The notes beneath the pieces are model-generated. The model saw nothing but the letters and a program-made list of their open reading frames with translations. It made no database searches and was not told the DNA's origin. The position numbers and the translations under genes are program-made. 45,003 nucleotides of DNA, from the NCBI GenBank assembly GCA_900770295.1, contig CAAGJQ010000037.1:1-45003 (forward strand). The letters run 5' to 3'. Position 1 is the stretch's first letter, and each line of letters starts with the position of its first letter. The DNA comes from an uncultured Oscillibacter sp. (GTDB taxonomy: Bacteria > Bacillota > Clostridia > Oscillospirales > Oscillospiraceae). This document shows positions 37,027-44,473 of this stretch, one piece after another.

Positions 37027-37318
37027 CAAAAACGCCCGTCCCTGACAGTTTTCTGTCAAGGACGAGCGAAACATCCACTCGCGGTGCCACCTTGATTCAC
37101 GGCAATGACGCCGTGCGCTTTGCGGGATACCAGCATATCCCCGGCAACTGACGTATGCCTCCACGTCGCGAAATACTTGGCCTCCGGCCGTTCCTCGCGC
37201 CCTCCGTGATCCATTTGCCTGCCTGCGTTCTGCCCGGCTCCCAGCCACCCGGACTCTCTGCGAGTGCACAACAGACGTTATCTTCACATCATAGGTTTGC
37301 CTTATGAAATTGAGGTCA
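37027..37318 (-). ncRNA. tRNA-Trp T-box riboswitch in the trp leader
   Basis: Read on the minus strand, Stem I carries AGAGAGTCCGGGTGGCTGGG, then the specifier region AAATGGATCACGG with UGG (Trp) at 37213-37211. The T-box proper is AAGGTGGCACCGCG at 37093-37080. The terminator (CGCTCGTCC arm, 37067-37032, with TTTTTG) competes with the T-box antiterminator. Uncharged tRNA-Trp should favour readthrough to trpE. Confidence 0.95.
37030..37067 (-). terminator. Regulated terminator of the trp T-box
   Basis: On the minus strand CGCTCGTCCTTGACAG, AAAA, CTGTCAGGGACGGGCG is followed by TTTTTGTTTTG. Its left arm lies beside the T-box element. Confidence 0.9.
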
Positions 37319-37347
37319 TGATACACCTCAAAAGACTGAATTGTCAA
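37318..37347 (-). promoter_or_regulatory. Sigma-A promoter of the trp operon
   Basis: On the minus strand TTGACA (37342-37347) and TATCAT (37318-37323) are 18 bp apart, directly upstream of the T-box leader. The next 200 bp to the riboflavin promoter hold no gene or clear signal. Confidence 0.75.
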
Positions 37348-37548
37348 GGATTTTTCACATGAGCCGTCCCCAAAACGGCACTGTGCTGCAAAGACGGAAA
37401 AAGCCGGGGGACAATGTCTCTGCCACAGGGAGCGGCGCTCCCTTATATGGCTGAGCTGCCGGGAGAGACAGGCGCACCGCGGCGGGGATCAGAGCGGCAA
37501 AATGCGGGAAGCGGCGTCTCCCGCAGACATGCCGGTGTTGATAAAGTC

Positions 37549-37577
37549 TTGACAAGACTCCGTGCCCCGCCTATAAT
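37549..37577 (+). promoter_or_regulatory. Sigma-A promoter of the riboflavin operon
   Basis: TTGACA at 37549-37554 and TATAAT at 37572-37577 are 17 bp apart, 18 bp before the FMN aptamer. Both boxes are consensus. Confidence 0.85.
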
Positions 37578-37594
37578 GCAGGTAATTGAATCAG

Positions 37595-37702
37595 GATCTT
37601 CAGGGCGGGGTGCGATTCCCCACCGGCGGTAAAGCCCGCGAGCCGAAAGGCATGATTCGGTGAAATTCCGAGGCCGACAGTATAGTCTGGATGAAAGAAG
37701 AT
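37595..37702 (+). ncRNA. FMN riboswitch (RFN element)
   Basis: The conserved RFN landmarks occur in order: ATCTTCAGGGCGGGGTG, ATTCCCCACCGGCGGTAAA, AGCCCGCGAGCC, ATTCGGTGAAATTCCGA, GGCCGACAGTATAGT and AGAAGAT, closing stem P1. FMN binding should stop expression of the downstream riboflavin genes. Confidence 0.97.
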
Positions 37703-37743
37703 CGTGTGCCGCGGGGGTATTGTCTCCCGCGCCCATGGATTTG

Positions 37744-37775
37744 CTCTGGAATGGTGTCATTCCGGAGTTTTTTTG
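37744..37775 (+). terminator. Expression-platform terminator of the FMN riboswitch
   Basis: CTCTGGAAT, loop GGTGTC and ATTCCGGAG form the stem, followed by seven Ts. It is about 40 bp after the aptamer, as in ribD leaders that use transcription attenuation. Confidence 0.85.
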
Positions 37776-37836
37776 TTTCCGCCCCGGGCGGGAGCATAGC
37801 CATATCCACGGGCGCGGGCCCGTCTGCCGTTTCATG

Positions 37837-37869
37837 ATGCCTTGAACGATTCCGTTCGAGGCATTTTTT
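37837..37869 (+). terminator. Second terminator-like hairpin just before ribD
   Basis: ATGCCTTGAACG, ATTC and CGTTCGAGGCAT form a perfect 12-bp stem followed by TTTTT. It ends 8 bp before the ribD ribosome site (GGAGG at 37878), so it would reduce expression unless bypassed. Confidence 0.75.
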
Positions 37870-37888
37870 GTTTCTTCGGAGGCATGTC

Positions 37889-38998
37889 ATGATGAAAGAC
37901 ACGGACTATATGCGCCTGGCGCTGGACCTGGCCCGCCGGGGCTGCGGCTGGACCTCTCCCAACCCCATGGTGGGCGCCGTCATCGTCAAAGACGGCCGCG
38001 TCATCGGCCGGGGCTGGCACACCCGGTGCGGAGCGCTCCACGCCGAGCGGGAGGCTCTGAAAAACTGTACGGAATCCCCTCGGGGCGCTGCCATGTACGT
38101 CACCCTGGAGCCCTGCTGTCACCACGGCAGACAGCCCCCCTGTACCGACGCCATTCTGGAGGCCGGTATCGCCCGGGTGATCGTGGGTTCCGGCGACCCC
38201 AATCCCCTGGTGGCGGGCAAGGGGCTGGACATCCTGCGCCGGAACGGCGTGGAGGTGGAGACCGGCGTACTCAGGGAGGAATGCGACGCGGTGAACCGGG
38301 TATTTTTCCACTTCATCCAGACCAAGCGGCCCTATGTGGTCATGAAATACGCCATGACCATGGACGGCAAGATCGCCACCCGCACCGGGGCGTCCCAGTG
38401 GATCACCGGCGAGGCCGCCCGGCAGCGGGTCCACCAGGACCGGCACCGGTACACCGCCATCATGGCGGGAGTGGGCACCGTGCTGGCCGACGATCCCCTG
38501 CTGACCTGCCGGATGGAGGGTGGAAAGAACCCCGTCCGGGTCATCTGCGACACCCATCTGCGGACGCCGCCGGACAGCCGGATCGTCCGCACCGCCCGGG
38601 AGGTCCCCACCATTCTGGCCGCCTGCCGTCCGGAGCCGGAGAAGGCGGCGGCATTGACGGAGGCCGGCTGCCGGGTCTGGGACCTGCCGGAGCGGGACGG
38701 CCATGTGGACCTGCCGGCCCTGATGGAGCGGCTGGGGAGTGAGAACATCGACAGCGTCCTGCTGGAGGGCGGCAGCACGCTGAACTGGGCGGCGCTGGAG
38801 AGCGGCGTTGTCCGGAGGGTCCAGGCCTACATCGCCCCCAAGCTGTTCGGCGGCGCGGCCGCCAGGTCTCCGGTGGGCGGCCTGGGCGTGGAGGCTCCCG
38901 CCGGGGCCATCCGGCTGAAAAACAGCACCGTCACCCGCATCGGGGACGACTTTTTGATCGAAAGCGAGGTGGACACGGATGTTCACGGGAATTGTTGA
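37889..38998 (+). CDS. ribD: Bifunctional diaminohydroxyphosphoribosylaminopyrimidine deaminase / reductase
   Basis: The 369-residue protein has the N-terminal deaminase with zinc motifs HAEREAL near residue 51 and PCCHHGRQPPC near 76-86, and a C-terminal reductase domain containing VVMKYAMTMDGKIATRTG and LLEGGSTLNWA. It carries out steps two and three of riboflavin synthesis. GGAGG at 37878 allows either of two in-frame ATGs, 37889 or 37892. Its end overlaps ribE by 20 bp. Confidence 0.96.
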   Translation: MMKDTDYMRLALDLARRGCGWTSPNPMVGAVIVKDGRVIGRGWHTRCGALHAEREALKNCTESPRGAAMYVTLEPCCHHGRQPPCTDAILEAGIARVIVGSGDPNPLVAGKGLDILRRNGVEVETGVLREECDAVNRVFFHFIQTKRPYVVMKYAMTMDGKIATRTGASQWITGEAARQRVHQDRHRYTAIMAGVGTVLADDPLLTCRMEGGKNPVRVICDTHLRTPPDSRIVRTAREVPTILAACRPEPEKAAALTEAGCRVWDLPERDGHVDLPALMERLGSENIDSVLLEGGSTLNWAALESGVVRRVQAYIAPKLFGGAAARSPVGGLGVEAPAGAIRLKNSTVTRIGDDFLIESEVDTDVHGNC

Positions 38999-39626
38999 GG
39001 AAATGGGCACCATCCGGGCCGTCCGCCGGGGCAGAAGCTCCGCGGTGCTGTCCATCGGGGCAAGTGCTGTGCTGTCCGACCTGAAGGTCGGGGACAGCGT
39101 GGCGGTGAACGGCGTGTGCCTGACCGCCACCGGCAAGGACGACGGCGGCTTCACTGCCGACGTCATGCACGAGACGCTGAACCGCTCTTCCCTGGGGGCG
39201 CTTGTGCCGGGGAGCCGGGTGAATCTGGAGCGGGCCATGGCGGCGGACGGTCGCTTCGGCGGACACATCGTCTCCGGCCACATCGACGGCACCGGCACCA
39301 TCGCCACCATCCGGACTGACGACAACGCCGTCTGGTACACGGTCCAGGCGGCCCCCTCCCTGCTGCGCTACATCGTGGAGAAGGGCTCCATCACCATCGA
39401 CGGCATCAGCCTGACGGTGGCCGCTGTGGATGGGAGCGGCTTTTCCATCTCCGCCATCCCCCACACGGTGGCGGTGACGATCCTCAGCGAGAAGCGGGTG
39501 GGTGACACCGTGAACCTGGAGACGGACATCATCGGCAAATATGTGGAAAAGCTGCTGCGGCCCCAGCCGGAGACAACACCGCAGAGCGGGATCACCCTGG
39601 AATTTTTAGCGGAAAACGGCTTTTGA
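38979..39626 (+). CDS. ribE: Riboflavin synthase alpha chain
   Basis: The 215-residue protein starts with the family signature MFTGIVEEMGTI and has two lumazine-binding repeats; the second includes SITIDGISLTVA. A trimer disproportionates two 6,7-dimethyl-8-ribityllumazines to riboflavin. It overlaps ribD and is followed 13 bp later by ribBA. Confidence 0.96.
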   Translation: MFTGIVEEMGTIRAVRRGRSSAVLSIGASAVLSDLKVGDSVAVNGVCLTATGKDDGGFTADVMHETLNRSSLGALVPGSRVNLERAMAADGRFGGHIVSGHIDGTGTIATIRTDDNAVWYTVQAAPSLLRYIVEKGSITIDGISLTVAAVDGSGFSISAIPHTVAVTILSEKRVGDTVNLETDIIGKYVEKLLRPQPETTPQSGITLEFLAENGF

Positions 39627-39639
39627 GGAGGAGCGACAT

Positions 39640-40842
39640 ATGGAAAATCAGTACTGCACAGTAGAGGAAGCGCTGGAGGAGCTGCGGGCGGGCCGCATCA
39701 TCATCTCCATCGATGACCCGGACCGGGAGAACGAGGGCGACATGATCTGCGCCGCCCAGTTCGCCACCACGGAAAACGTCAATTTCATGGCCGTGTACGC
39801 CAAGGGCCTGATCTGCACCCCCATGAGCGAGGAGGTGGCCGGCCGGCTGGGCCTGGAGCAGATGGTGAAGGTCAACACGGACAACCACTGCACCGCCTTC
39901 ACCGTGTCCATCGACCATGTGGACACCACCACCGGCATCTCGGCGGAGGAGCGGGGCCACACCTGCCGCAAGTGCGTGGACCCGGCCACCCGGCCGGAGG
40001 ACCTGCGCCGTCCCGGCCATGTGTTCCCGCTGGTGGCCCGGCGGGGCGGCGTGCTGACCCGCAACGGCCACACCGAGGCCACCGTGGACCTGTGCCGTTT
40101 GGCGGGCCTGCCCCAGTGCGGACTGTGCTGCGAGATCATGCGGGACGACGGCACCATGATGCGCACCACGGAGCTGCTGGAAAAGGCAAAGGAGTGGGGC
40201 CTGAAGGTCATCACCATCAAGGCGCTGCAGGACTACTGTCGGCTCCACGACAAGCATGTGGTCCGGGAGGCCTGCGCCAAGATGCCCACCCGCTACGGTG
40301 ACTTCCGAATCTACGGCTATGTCAACGACCTGACGGGAGAGCACCATGTGGCGCTGGTGAAGGGCGACATCGGCGATGGGAAGGACGTGCTGTGCCGGGT
40401 CCACTCCGAATGCCTCACCGGCGACGTGTTCGGCTCCTGCCGCTGTGACTGCGGCCAGCAGCTCTCCGCCGCCATGCAGCAGATCGAGCGGGAGGGCCGG
40501 GGCGTGCTGCTCTATATGCGCCAGGAGGGCCGGGGCATCGGCCTGATCAACAAGCTGAAGGCCTATGAATTGCAGGAGAAGGGCTTTGACACCGTGGACG
40601 CCAATGTGAAGCTGGGCTTTGCCCCGGACCTGCGGGAGTACTGGACCGGCGCCCAGATTTTGCGGGACCTGGGCGTGCGGACCATGCGGCTTCTGACCAA
40701 CAACCCGGACAAGGTCTACCAGCTCTCGGATTTCGGGCTGGAGATCGTGGAGCGGGTCCCCATCCAGGTGGAGGCCACCAAGGACGACCTGTTCTACCTG
40801 CGGACAAAGCAGCGCCGCATGGGACATATTCTGGACTATTAA
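39640..40842 (+). CDS. ribBA: Bifunctional DHBP synthase / GTP cyclohydrolase II
   Basis: The 400-residue fusion has the RibB part (residues 1 to about 205: DDPDRENEGDMICAA near 26-40, RRGGVLTRNGHTEATVDL with phosphate contacts) and the RibA part (about 206-400: HSECLTGDVFGSCRCDCG giving the three zinc Cys, RQEGRGIGLINKLKAYELQ). It makes both precursors of lumazine. The ribosome site GAGGAG lies 12 bp before the ATG. Confidence 0.97.
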   Translation: MENQYCTVEEALEELRAGRIIISIDDPDRENEGDMICAAQFATTENVNFMAVYAKGLICTPMSEEVAGRLGLEQMVKVNTDNHCTAFTVSIDHVDTTTGISAEERGHTCRKCVDPATRPEDLRRPGHVFPLVARRGGVLTRNGHTEATVDLCRLAGLPQCGLCCEIMRDDGTMMRTTELLEKAKEWGLKVITIKALQDYCRLHDKHVVREACAKMPTRYGDFRIYGYVNDLTGEHHVALVKGDIGDGKDVLCRVHSECLTGDVFGSCRCDCGQQLSAAMQQIEREGRGVLLYMRQEGRGIGLINKLKAYELQEKGFDTVDANVKLGFAPDLREYWTGAQILRDLGVRTMRLLTNNPDKVYQLSDFGLEIVERVPIQVEATKDDLFYLRTKQRRMGHILDY

Positions 40843-40867
40843 ATATTGAGATACGGAGGAAATCATC

Positions 40868-41335
40868 ATGAAAACATTTGAAGGAAAACTGGTATCGGAG
40901 GGCATCAAGGTGGGCATCGTGGCGGCCCGGTTCAACGACTTCATCGTCTCCAAGCTGGTGGGCGGCTGCGAGGACACCCTGCTGCGCCACGGCGTGCGGC
41001 CCGAGGACATCAGCCTGGCCTGGGTCCCCGGCGCCTTTGAGATTCCCCTGATCGCCTCCAAGATGGCGAAAAGCGGCAAATACGACGCCGTCATTGCGCT
41101 GGGCGCCGTCATCCGGGGAAGCACCTCCCACTATGACTACGTGTGCAGCGAGGTCTCCAAGGGCGTGGCCAATGTGTCCCTGAACAGCGACATCCCGGTC
41201 ATGTTCGGCGTGCTGACCACAGACACCATCGAGCAGGCCATCGAGCGGGCCGGCTCCAAGGCGGGCAACAAGGGCTCCGAGTGCGCCCAGGGTGCCATCG
41301 AGATGGTGAACCTCATCCGCACGCTGGAAGCGTAA
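40868..41335 (+). CDS. ribH: 6,7-dimethyl-8-ribityllumazine synthase
   Basis: The 155-residue protein has VAARFNDFIVSKLVGGCEDTL near residues 19-39 (in parts), WVPGAFEIP and ALGAVIRGSTSHYDYV with the catalytic His. It condenses the RibB and RibD products. It follows ribBA by 25 bp with CGGAGG upstream. Confidence 0.97.
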   Translation: MKTFEGKLVSEGIKVGIVAARFNDFIVSKLVGGCEDTLLRHGVRPEDISLAWVPGAFEIPLIASKMAKSGKYDAVIALGAVIRGSTSHYDYVCSEVSKGVANVSLNSDIPVMFGVLTTDTIEQAIERAGSKAGNKGSECAQGAIEMVNLIRTLEA

Positions 41336-41337
41336 GG

Positions 41338-42018
41338 ATGGTCAACCTCCTCTTTGACTACGACGGCACGCTCCACGACAGCCTGCAACTTTACGCCCCG
41401 GCCTTCCAGACGGCCTATGACCGCCTGACGGAGCTGGGCTACGCGGAGCCGAGACGCTGGAGTGCCGGTGAAGTGCGGCAGTGGATCGGCCTGACCCCGG
41501 AGGACATGTGGGACCGCTTTATGCCGGACCTGCCCGAGACCGAAAAACGGACCTCCGGCGCCCTCATCGGCGGCCGGATGCTGGAGCTGATCCGGGAGGG
41601 CCGGGCGCGGCTGTATCCGGACGTGCCGGAGGTCCTGACCGCGCTGAAACAAAGGGGCTTCCGACTCCTGCTTCTGAGCAACTGCCCCGCCTCCTATCTG
41701 GAGGCCCATGCGGAGTGCTTCCGGCTGGACCGGTATTTCCGGGGCCTGTACTGCGGCGAGGCGTTCGGCTACCGGCCCAAATACGAGATCTGCCGGGAGC
41801 TTCAGACCCGGTACGACGGCCTGTTTCTGGTGATCGGCGACCGGCGGCAGGACATGGAGATCGCCCGGCGAAACGGCCTGCGAGCCATCGGCTGCCTGTA
41901 CGGTTACGGCAGTCCGGAGGAGCTGGCGGAAGCGGACTGGCTGGTCGGCAGTCCAAAGGAGCTTCCGACGGTCCTGGAGAGCGTTTTTCCGCCTGATGAC
42001 GGGAACGAAACACGGTGA
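41338..42018 (+). CDS. HAD-superfamily phosphatase in the riboflavin operon
   Basis: The 226-residue protein has HAD motif I LLFDYDGTLHDS with Asp7 and Asp9, a helical cap, motif II LLLLSNCP, motif III Lys in YRPKYEI and motif IV VIGDRRQDMEIA. It begins 2 bp after the ribH stop codon, so it is co-transcribed with the riboflavin genes. It could remove the phosphate from 5-amino-6-(5-phosphoribitylamino)uracil, the step otherwise without an enzyme in the operon, or act on FMN or phosphoglycolate. The pathway role is inference from position. Confidence 0.85.
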   Translation: MVNLLFDYDGTLHDSLQLYAPAFQTAYDRLTELGYAEPRRWSAGEVRQWIGLTPEDMWDRFMPDLPETEKRTSGALIGGRMLELIREGRARLYPDVPEVLTALKQRGFRLLLLSNCPASYLEAHAECFRLDRYFRGLYCGEAFGYRPKYEICRELQTRYDGLFLVIGDRRQDMEIARRNGLRAIGCLYGYGSPEELAEADWLVGSPKELPTVLESVFPPDDGNETR

Positions 42019-42184
42019 AAAAGGACGCCGCCTCTGGCGGAGAAGTTTGCTTCGCTTTTACAGAAATCGGGTGGAAACGCACCGCGGCTCTGATATCATG
42101 GAACGGGAAGCGCGGCGGGTTTCGGAGGTCCCCGGGATCTGATATCCGCCGCGATTCAAATCCATACGAGGAAGAGGTGTCCCC

Positions 42185-42379
42185 ATGCTTCCCTGCCAGC
42201 AGAACTGCGCCGCCTATCAAAACGGCTGCCACAAGGAGTGCGCCGCCTGGAGGGCGTATCAAGCCCAGCAGAACGAGCAGCGCCAGAAAAAGAAGGACTA
42301 TATGAGGTTCTACAACAGGCAGTGTGCCGCCGTCGTCCGGCAGCTTCGGTCCATGTCGGTCCGCCGGCCCATCGGATAA
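42185..42379 (+). CDS. Small Cys-rich protein
   Basis: The 64-residue protein has four Cys in the first 19 residues (C4, C8, C15, C19, with GCHKEC and a following Trp22) and a basic, Gln-rich tail with Cys47. The cluster suggests a small metal-binding or zinc-ribbon-like unit. GAGGAAGAGG precedes the ATG and a terminator follows, so it is a real transcription unit. It lies 166 bp after the HAD gene; no function is known to me. Confidence 0.65.
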   Translation: MLPCQQNCAAYQNGCHKECAAWRAYQAQQNEQRQKKKDYMRFYNRQCAAVVRQLRSMSVRRPIG

Positions 42380-42430
42380 GCTTCTGGAATCCGGAGACCG
42401 GAGGGAAACGGAAAAGCGGTACATCAGGCG

Positions 42431-42469
42431 GGAGCTCCCCACGGAATTTTTCCGTGGGGAGCTTATTTT
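42431..42469 (+). terminator. Terminator after the small Cys-rich gene
   Basis: AGCTCCCCACGGA, loop ATTTT and TCCGTGGGGAGCT form a 13-bp stem followed by TATTTTA. The CCACGGA/TCCGTGG core is the same as in the hairpins near 3820 and 4014. Confidence 0.8.
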
Positions 42470-42621
42470 ATGGGCTCTTATGACACCGGCGGACTCCGCC
42501 CGCCAGAGAACGCCCGGAAAAGCCGCGCGGCGGCTGACGGGCCTTACATGGCAGCAATGCCGGTACGGCGGAAGCTGACGCTCCCTGGCAGAGGCGAGGG
42601 GCAGACGCATTCGATTGCGGG

Positions 42622-42726
42622 TGTTTCACCCGGTAAAACACAATGAAACAAAAATGAAACATTGAAACACATAATGTTTCACGCGTGTTTCAAAACTTGA
42701 AACCAAAAGTTTCGTTTGTTGAAACC
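42622..42726. promoter_or_regulatory. Nested array of TGAAACA / TGTTTCA sites (candidate sigma-54 enhancer)
   Basis: Forward copies (TGAAACA) start at 42644, 42655 and 42663; inverted copies (TGTTTCA) at 42622, 42675 and 42686; weaker TGAAACC copies at 42698 and 42720. Copies 42655/42686 and 42663/42675 form two nested inverted repeats around about 42673. The array lies about 200 bp before the -12 box of the sigma-54 promoter. Confidence 0.65.
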
Positions 42727-42744
42727 ATCAAAACGGTTTGATGG
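42725..42744. repeat. 20-bp palindrome between the array and the sigma-54 promoter
   Basis: CCATCAAA, ACGG and TTTGATGG form 8-bp perfect arms. It could be a protein-binding site; no T-tract follows. Confidence 0.5.
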
Positions 42745-42863
42745 CCCAAACTGTCTGAGCTGTCATTTTTGCCATAGTAACTTTGCTTAAAATTTGACAA
42801 TGATTCGAACGAAAATCACAAAAAACGACCCTCATAACATTTTACCGACGTTGTTTCTTATTT

Positions 42864-42880
42864 TGGCATGGAATTTGCTT
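42864..42880 (+). promoter_or_regulatory. Sigma-54 (-24/-12) promoter of the pdxA-like/tct operon
   Basis: TTGGCATGGAATTTGCT gives GG at 42865-42866 and GC at 42877-42878 with the required 10-bp spacing, close to the TGGCAC-N5-TTGCW consensus. It is about 80 bp before the start of the PdxA-like gene. A sigma-A-like TATAAT at 42880-42885 lacks a good -35 box. Confidence 0.75.
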
Positions 42881-42957
42881 TATAATTGGTCAAAGCGATT
42901 CGTGGATAATCACCAGGCTCTGCGAAAAACACAATTGTTGTACGGAGGTATGAATTT

Positions 42958-43971
42958 ATGAGCGAAAAACCCATTCTCGGCATTCTTCTGGGCAACTCCG
43001 CTGGCGTCGGTCCGGAACTGGTCGCCATGCTGGCAGTAAAGAATTACTATGCCGACTACTGCCGCCCCGTCATTATCGGAGACCTGCGCATGTTTGAACA
43101 CGGTCTGAAGGTCGTGGGCGGCGACGTGCCCCACTACGTCATCGAGGACCTGGATCAGTGCGACTGGAGCAAAGGTTACCCTGTCCTGGATCTGAAGAAC
43201 CAGGACCCCGCTCAGGTAGTCTATGGCGAGGCCAACGCCTATTGCGGCGCCAGCGACCTCAAGCAGCTGGACACGGCAATCGATCTGTGCAAGAATAACA
43301 AGATCGAGGGCTTTGTCTTCGGCCCCTTCCACAAGGGCGCCATGAAGATGGCCGGCATGCACGACGAGAGCGAGCACACCTATCTGGCCCATGCGTTCAA
43401 CCTGACCACCCCCTTCTGCGAGGTCAACATGATGGACGATCTGATGACTGTACGCGCAACCAGTCACATCCCCATCGATGAGGTCAGCGCCAATCTGACC
43501 GAGACCACCATCCGGGAGGCCATTGAGCTGGGCGAGATCACCGGCGAGAGCCTGGGCCACAAGCCCCGCATTGCCGTTGCCGCGCTGAACCCCCACTGCG
43601 GCGAGTTCGGTCTGTGCGGCCGGGAGGAAGTGGATGTGATCGCTCCCACCATCGAAAAGGTGGTCAAGGAGACCGGCTGGAACGTCACCGGCCCCTACTC
43701 CGCGGACACCCTGTTCATCAGCGCTCTGGCCGGCGATTTCGACGTGGTCGTGACCATGTACCACGATCAGGGCCAGATCGCCCTGAAGCTGGTGGGCTTC
43801 CAGCGCTGCATCACTGTGGCCGGCGGCCAGCCCTATCCCATTGCCACCTGCGCCCACGGCACTGCTTTCGATAAGGTCGGCAAGGCCAGCGTGACCACCG
43901 ATTCCTTCGAGCGCGCCGTCCGGACCACCGCCAAGATGGCCATGGCGAAGCGGGAAAAAGCAAACGCCTGA
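42958..43971 (+). CDS. PdxA-family 4-phospho-acid dehydrogenase (PdxA2-like)
   Basis: The 337-residue protein is of PdxA length with metal ligands conserved as His170 (ATSHIPI), His213 (NPHCGE) and His269 (MYHDQG), plus AHGTAFDKVGKA near residues 299-310. PdxA makes a B6 precursor; PdxA2-type paralogs oxidise 4-phospho-threonate or -erythronate. The location with a tricarboxylate-type transporter and a sigma-54 promoter, not with B6 genes, argues for acid-sugar catabolism. GGAGG lies nine bases before the ATG at 42958. Confidence 0.85.
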   Translation: MSEKPILGILLGNSAGVGPELVAMLAVKNYYADYCRPVIIGDLRMFEHGLKVVGGDVPHYVIEDLDQCDWSKGYPVLDLKNQDPAQVVYGEANAYCGASDLKQLDTAIDLCKNNKIEGFVFGPFHKGAMKMAGMHDESEHTYLAHAFNLTTPFCEVNMMDDLMTVRATSHIPIDEVSANLTETTIREAIELGEITGESLGHKPRIAVAALNPHCGEFGLCGREEVDVIAPTIEKVVKETGWNVTGPYSADTLFISALAGDFDVVVTMYHDQGQIALKLVGFQRCITVAGGQPYPIATCAHGTAFDKVGKASVTTDSFERAVRTTAKMAMAKREKANA

Positions 43972-43996
43972 AACAACTGAAAAGGAGAGAAAAGCA

Positions 43997-44461
43997 TTGG
44001 AGAATAAGAAGAAGGGCTTCAACCTCCGAACGATCATCCCCCTGGCGACGGCCATCGTGGCACTGGTGTTCATTGTGGTTGGCCTGAAGGATTACGGCTT
44101 CTGGACGAAGGAACCCACCCGCGGCTTCTTCCCCATTATCATCGCAGTGGTGCTGCTGGCCTCCAGCATTGCCTGCTTCATCCAGATCGCCCGGGATAAG
44201 GACAGCGAGGACGTCAAGTACAACCGCAATGAGCTGATGGTGATTCTGGGCGCTGCCGGAATCATTCTGTGCACCTTCCTCATTGGCCTGGTACCCAGTT
44301 GCCTCATTTACATCTTCCTCTGGCTCAAATTTGTGGAGCACGCTCCCTGGAAGGTCATCATTATCATTGAGATCATCCTGGCCGCCATCATCCTGGGCGT
44401 GTTCACCGCTTGGCTGCAGATTCGGTTCCCTACCGGCCTGCTGGGCAGTCTGATCCTGTAA
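43997..44461 (+). CDS. tctB: Tripartite tricarboxylate transporter small membrane subunit (TctB)
   Basis: The 154-residue protein has four hydrophobic segments and a short positive N-terminus; the second loop holds a charged KDSEDVKYNRNE stretch. Size and topology fit TctB. The start is a TTG at 43997 with AAAGGAG upstream; no ATG is present nearby. It lies 25 bp after the PdxA-like gene and 12 bp before tctA. Confidence 0.85.
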   Translation: MENKKKGFNLRTIIPLATAIVALVFIVVGLKDYGFWTKEPTRGFFPIIIAVVLLASSIACFIQIARDKDSEDVKYNRNELMVILGAAGIILCTFLIGLVPSCLIYIFLWLKFVEHAPWKVIIIIEIILAAIILGVFTAWLQIRFPTGLLGSLIL

Positions 44462-44473
44462 GGAGGGTAACAT

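Noticed and set aside
42622..42726. CRISPR array, considered for the repeated TGAAACA units
   Set aside because: Units are 7 bp, occur in both orientations and have irregular 8-11 bp spacing, with no cas genes near.
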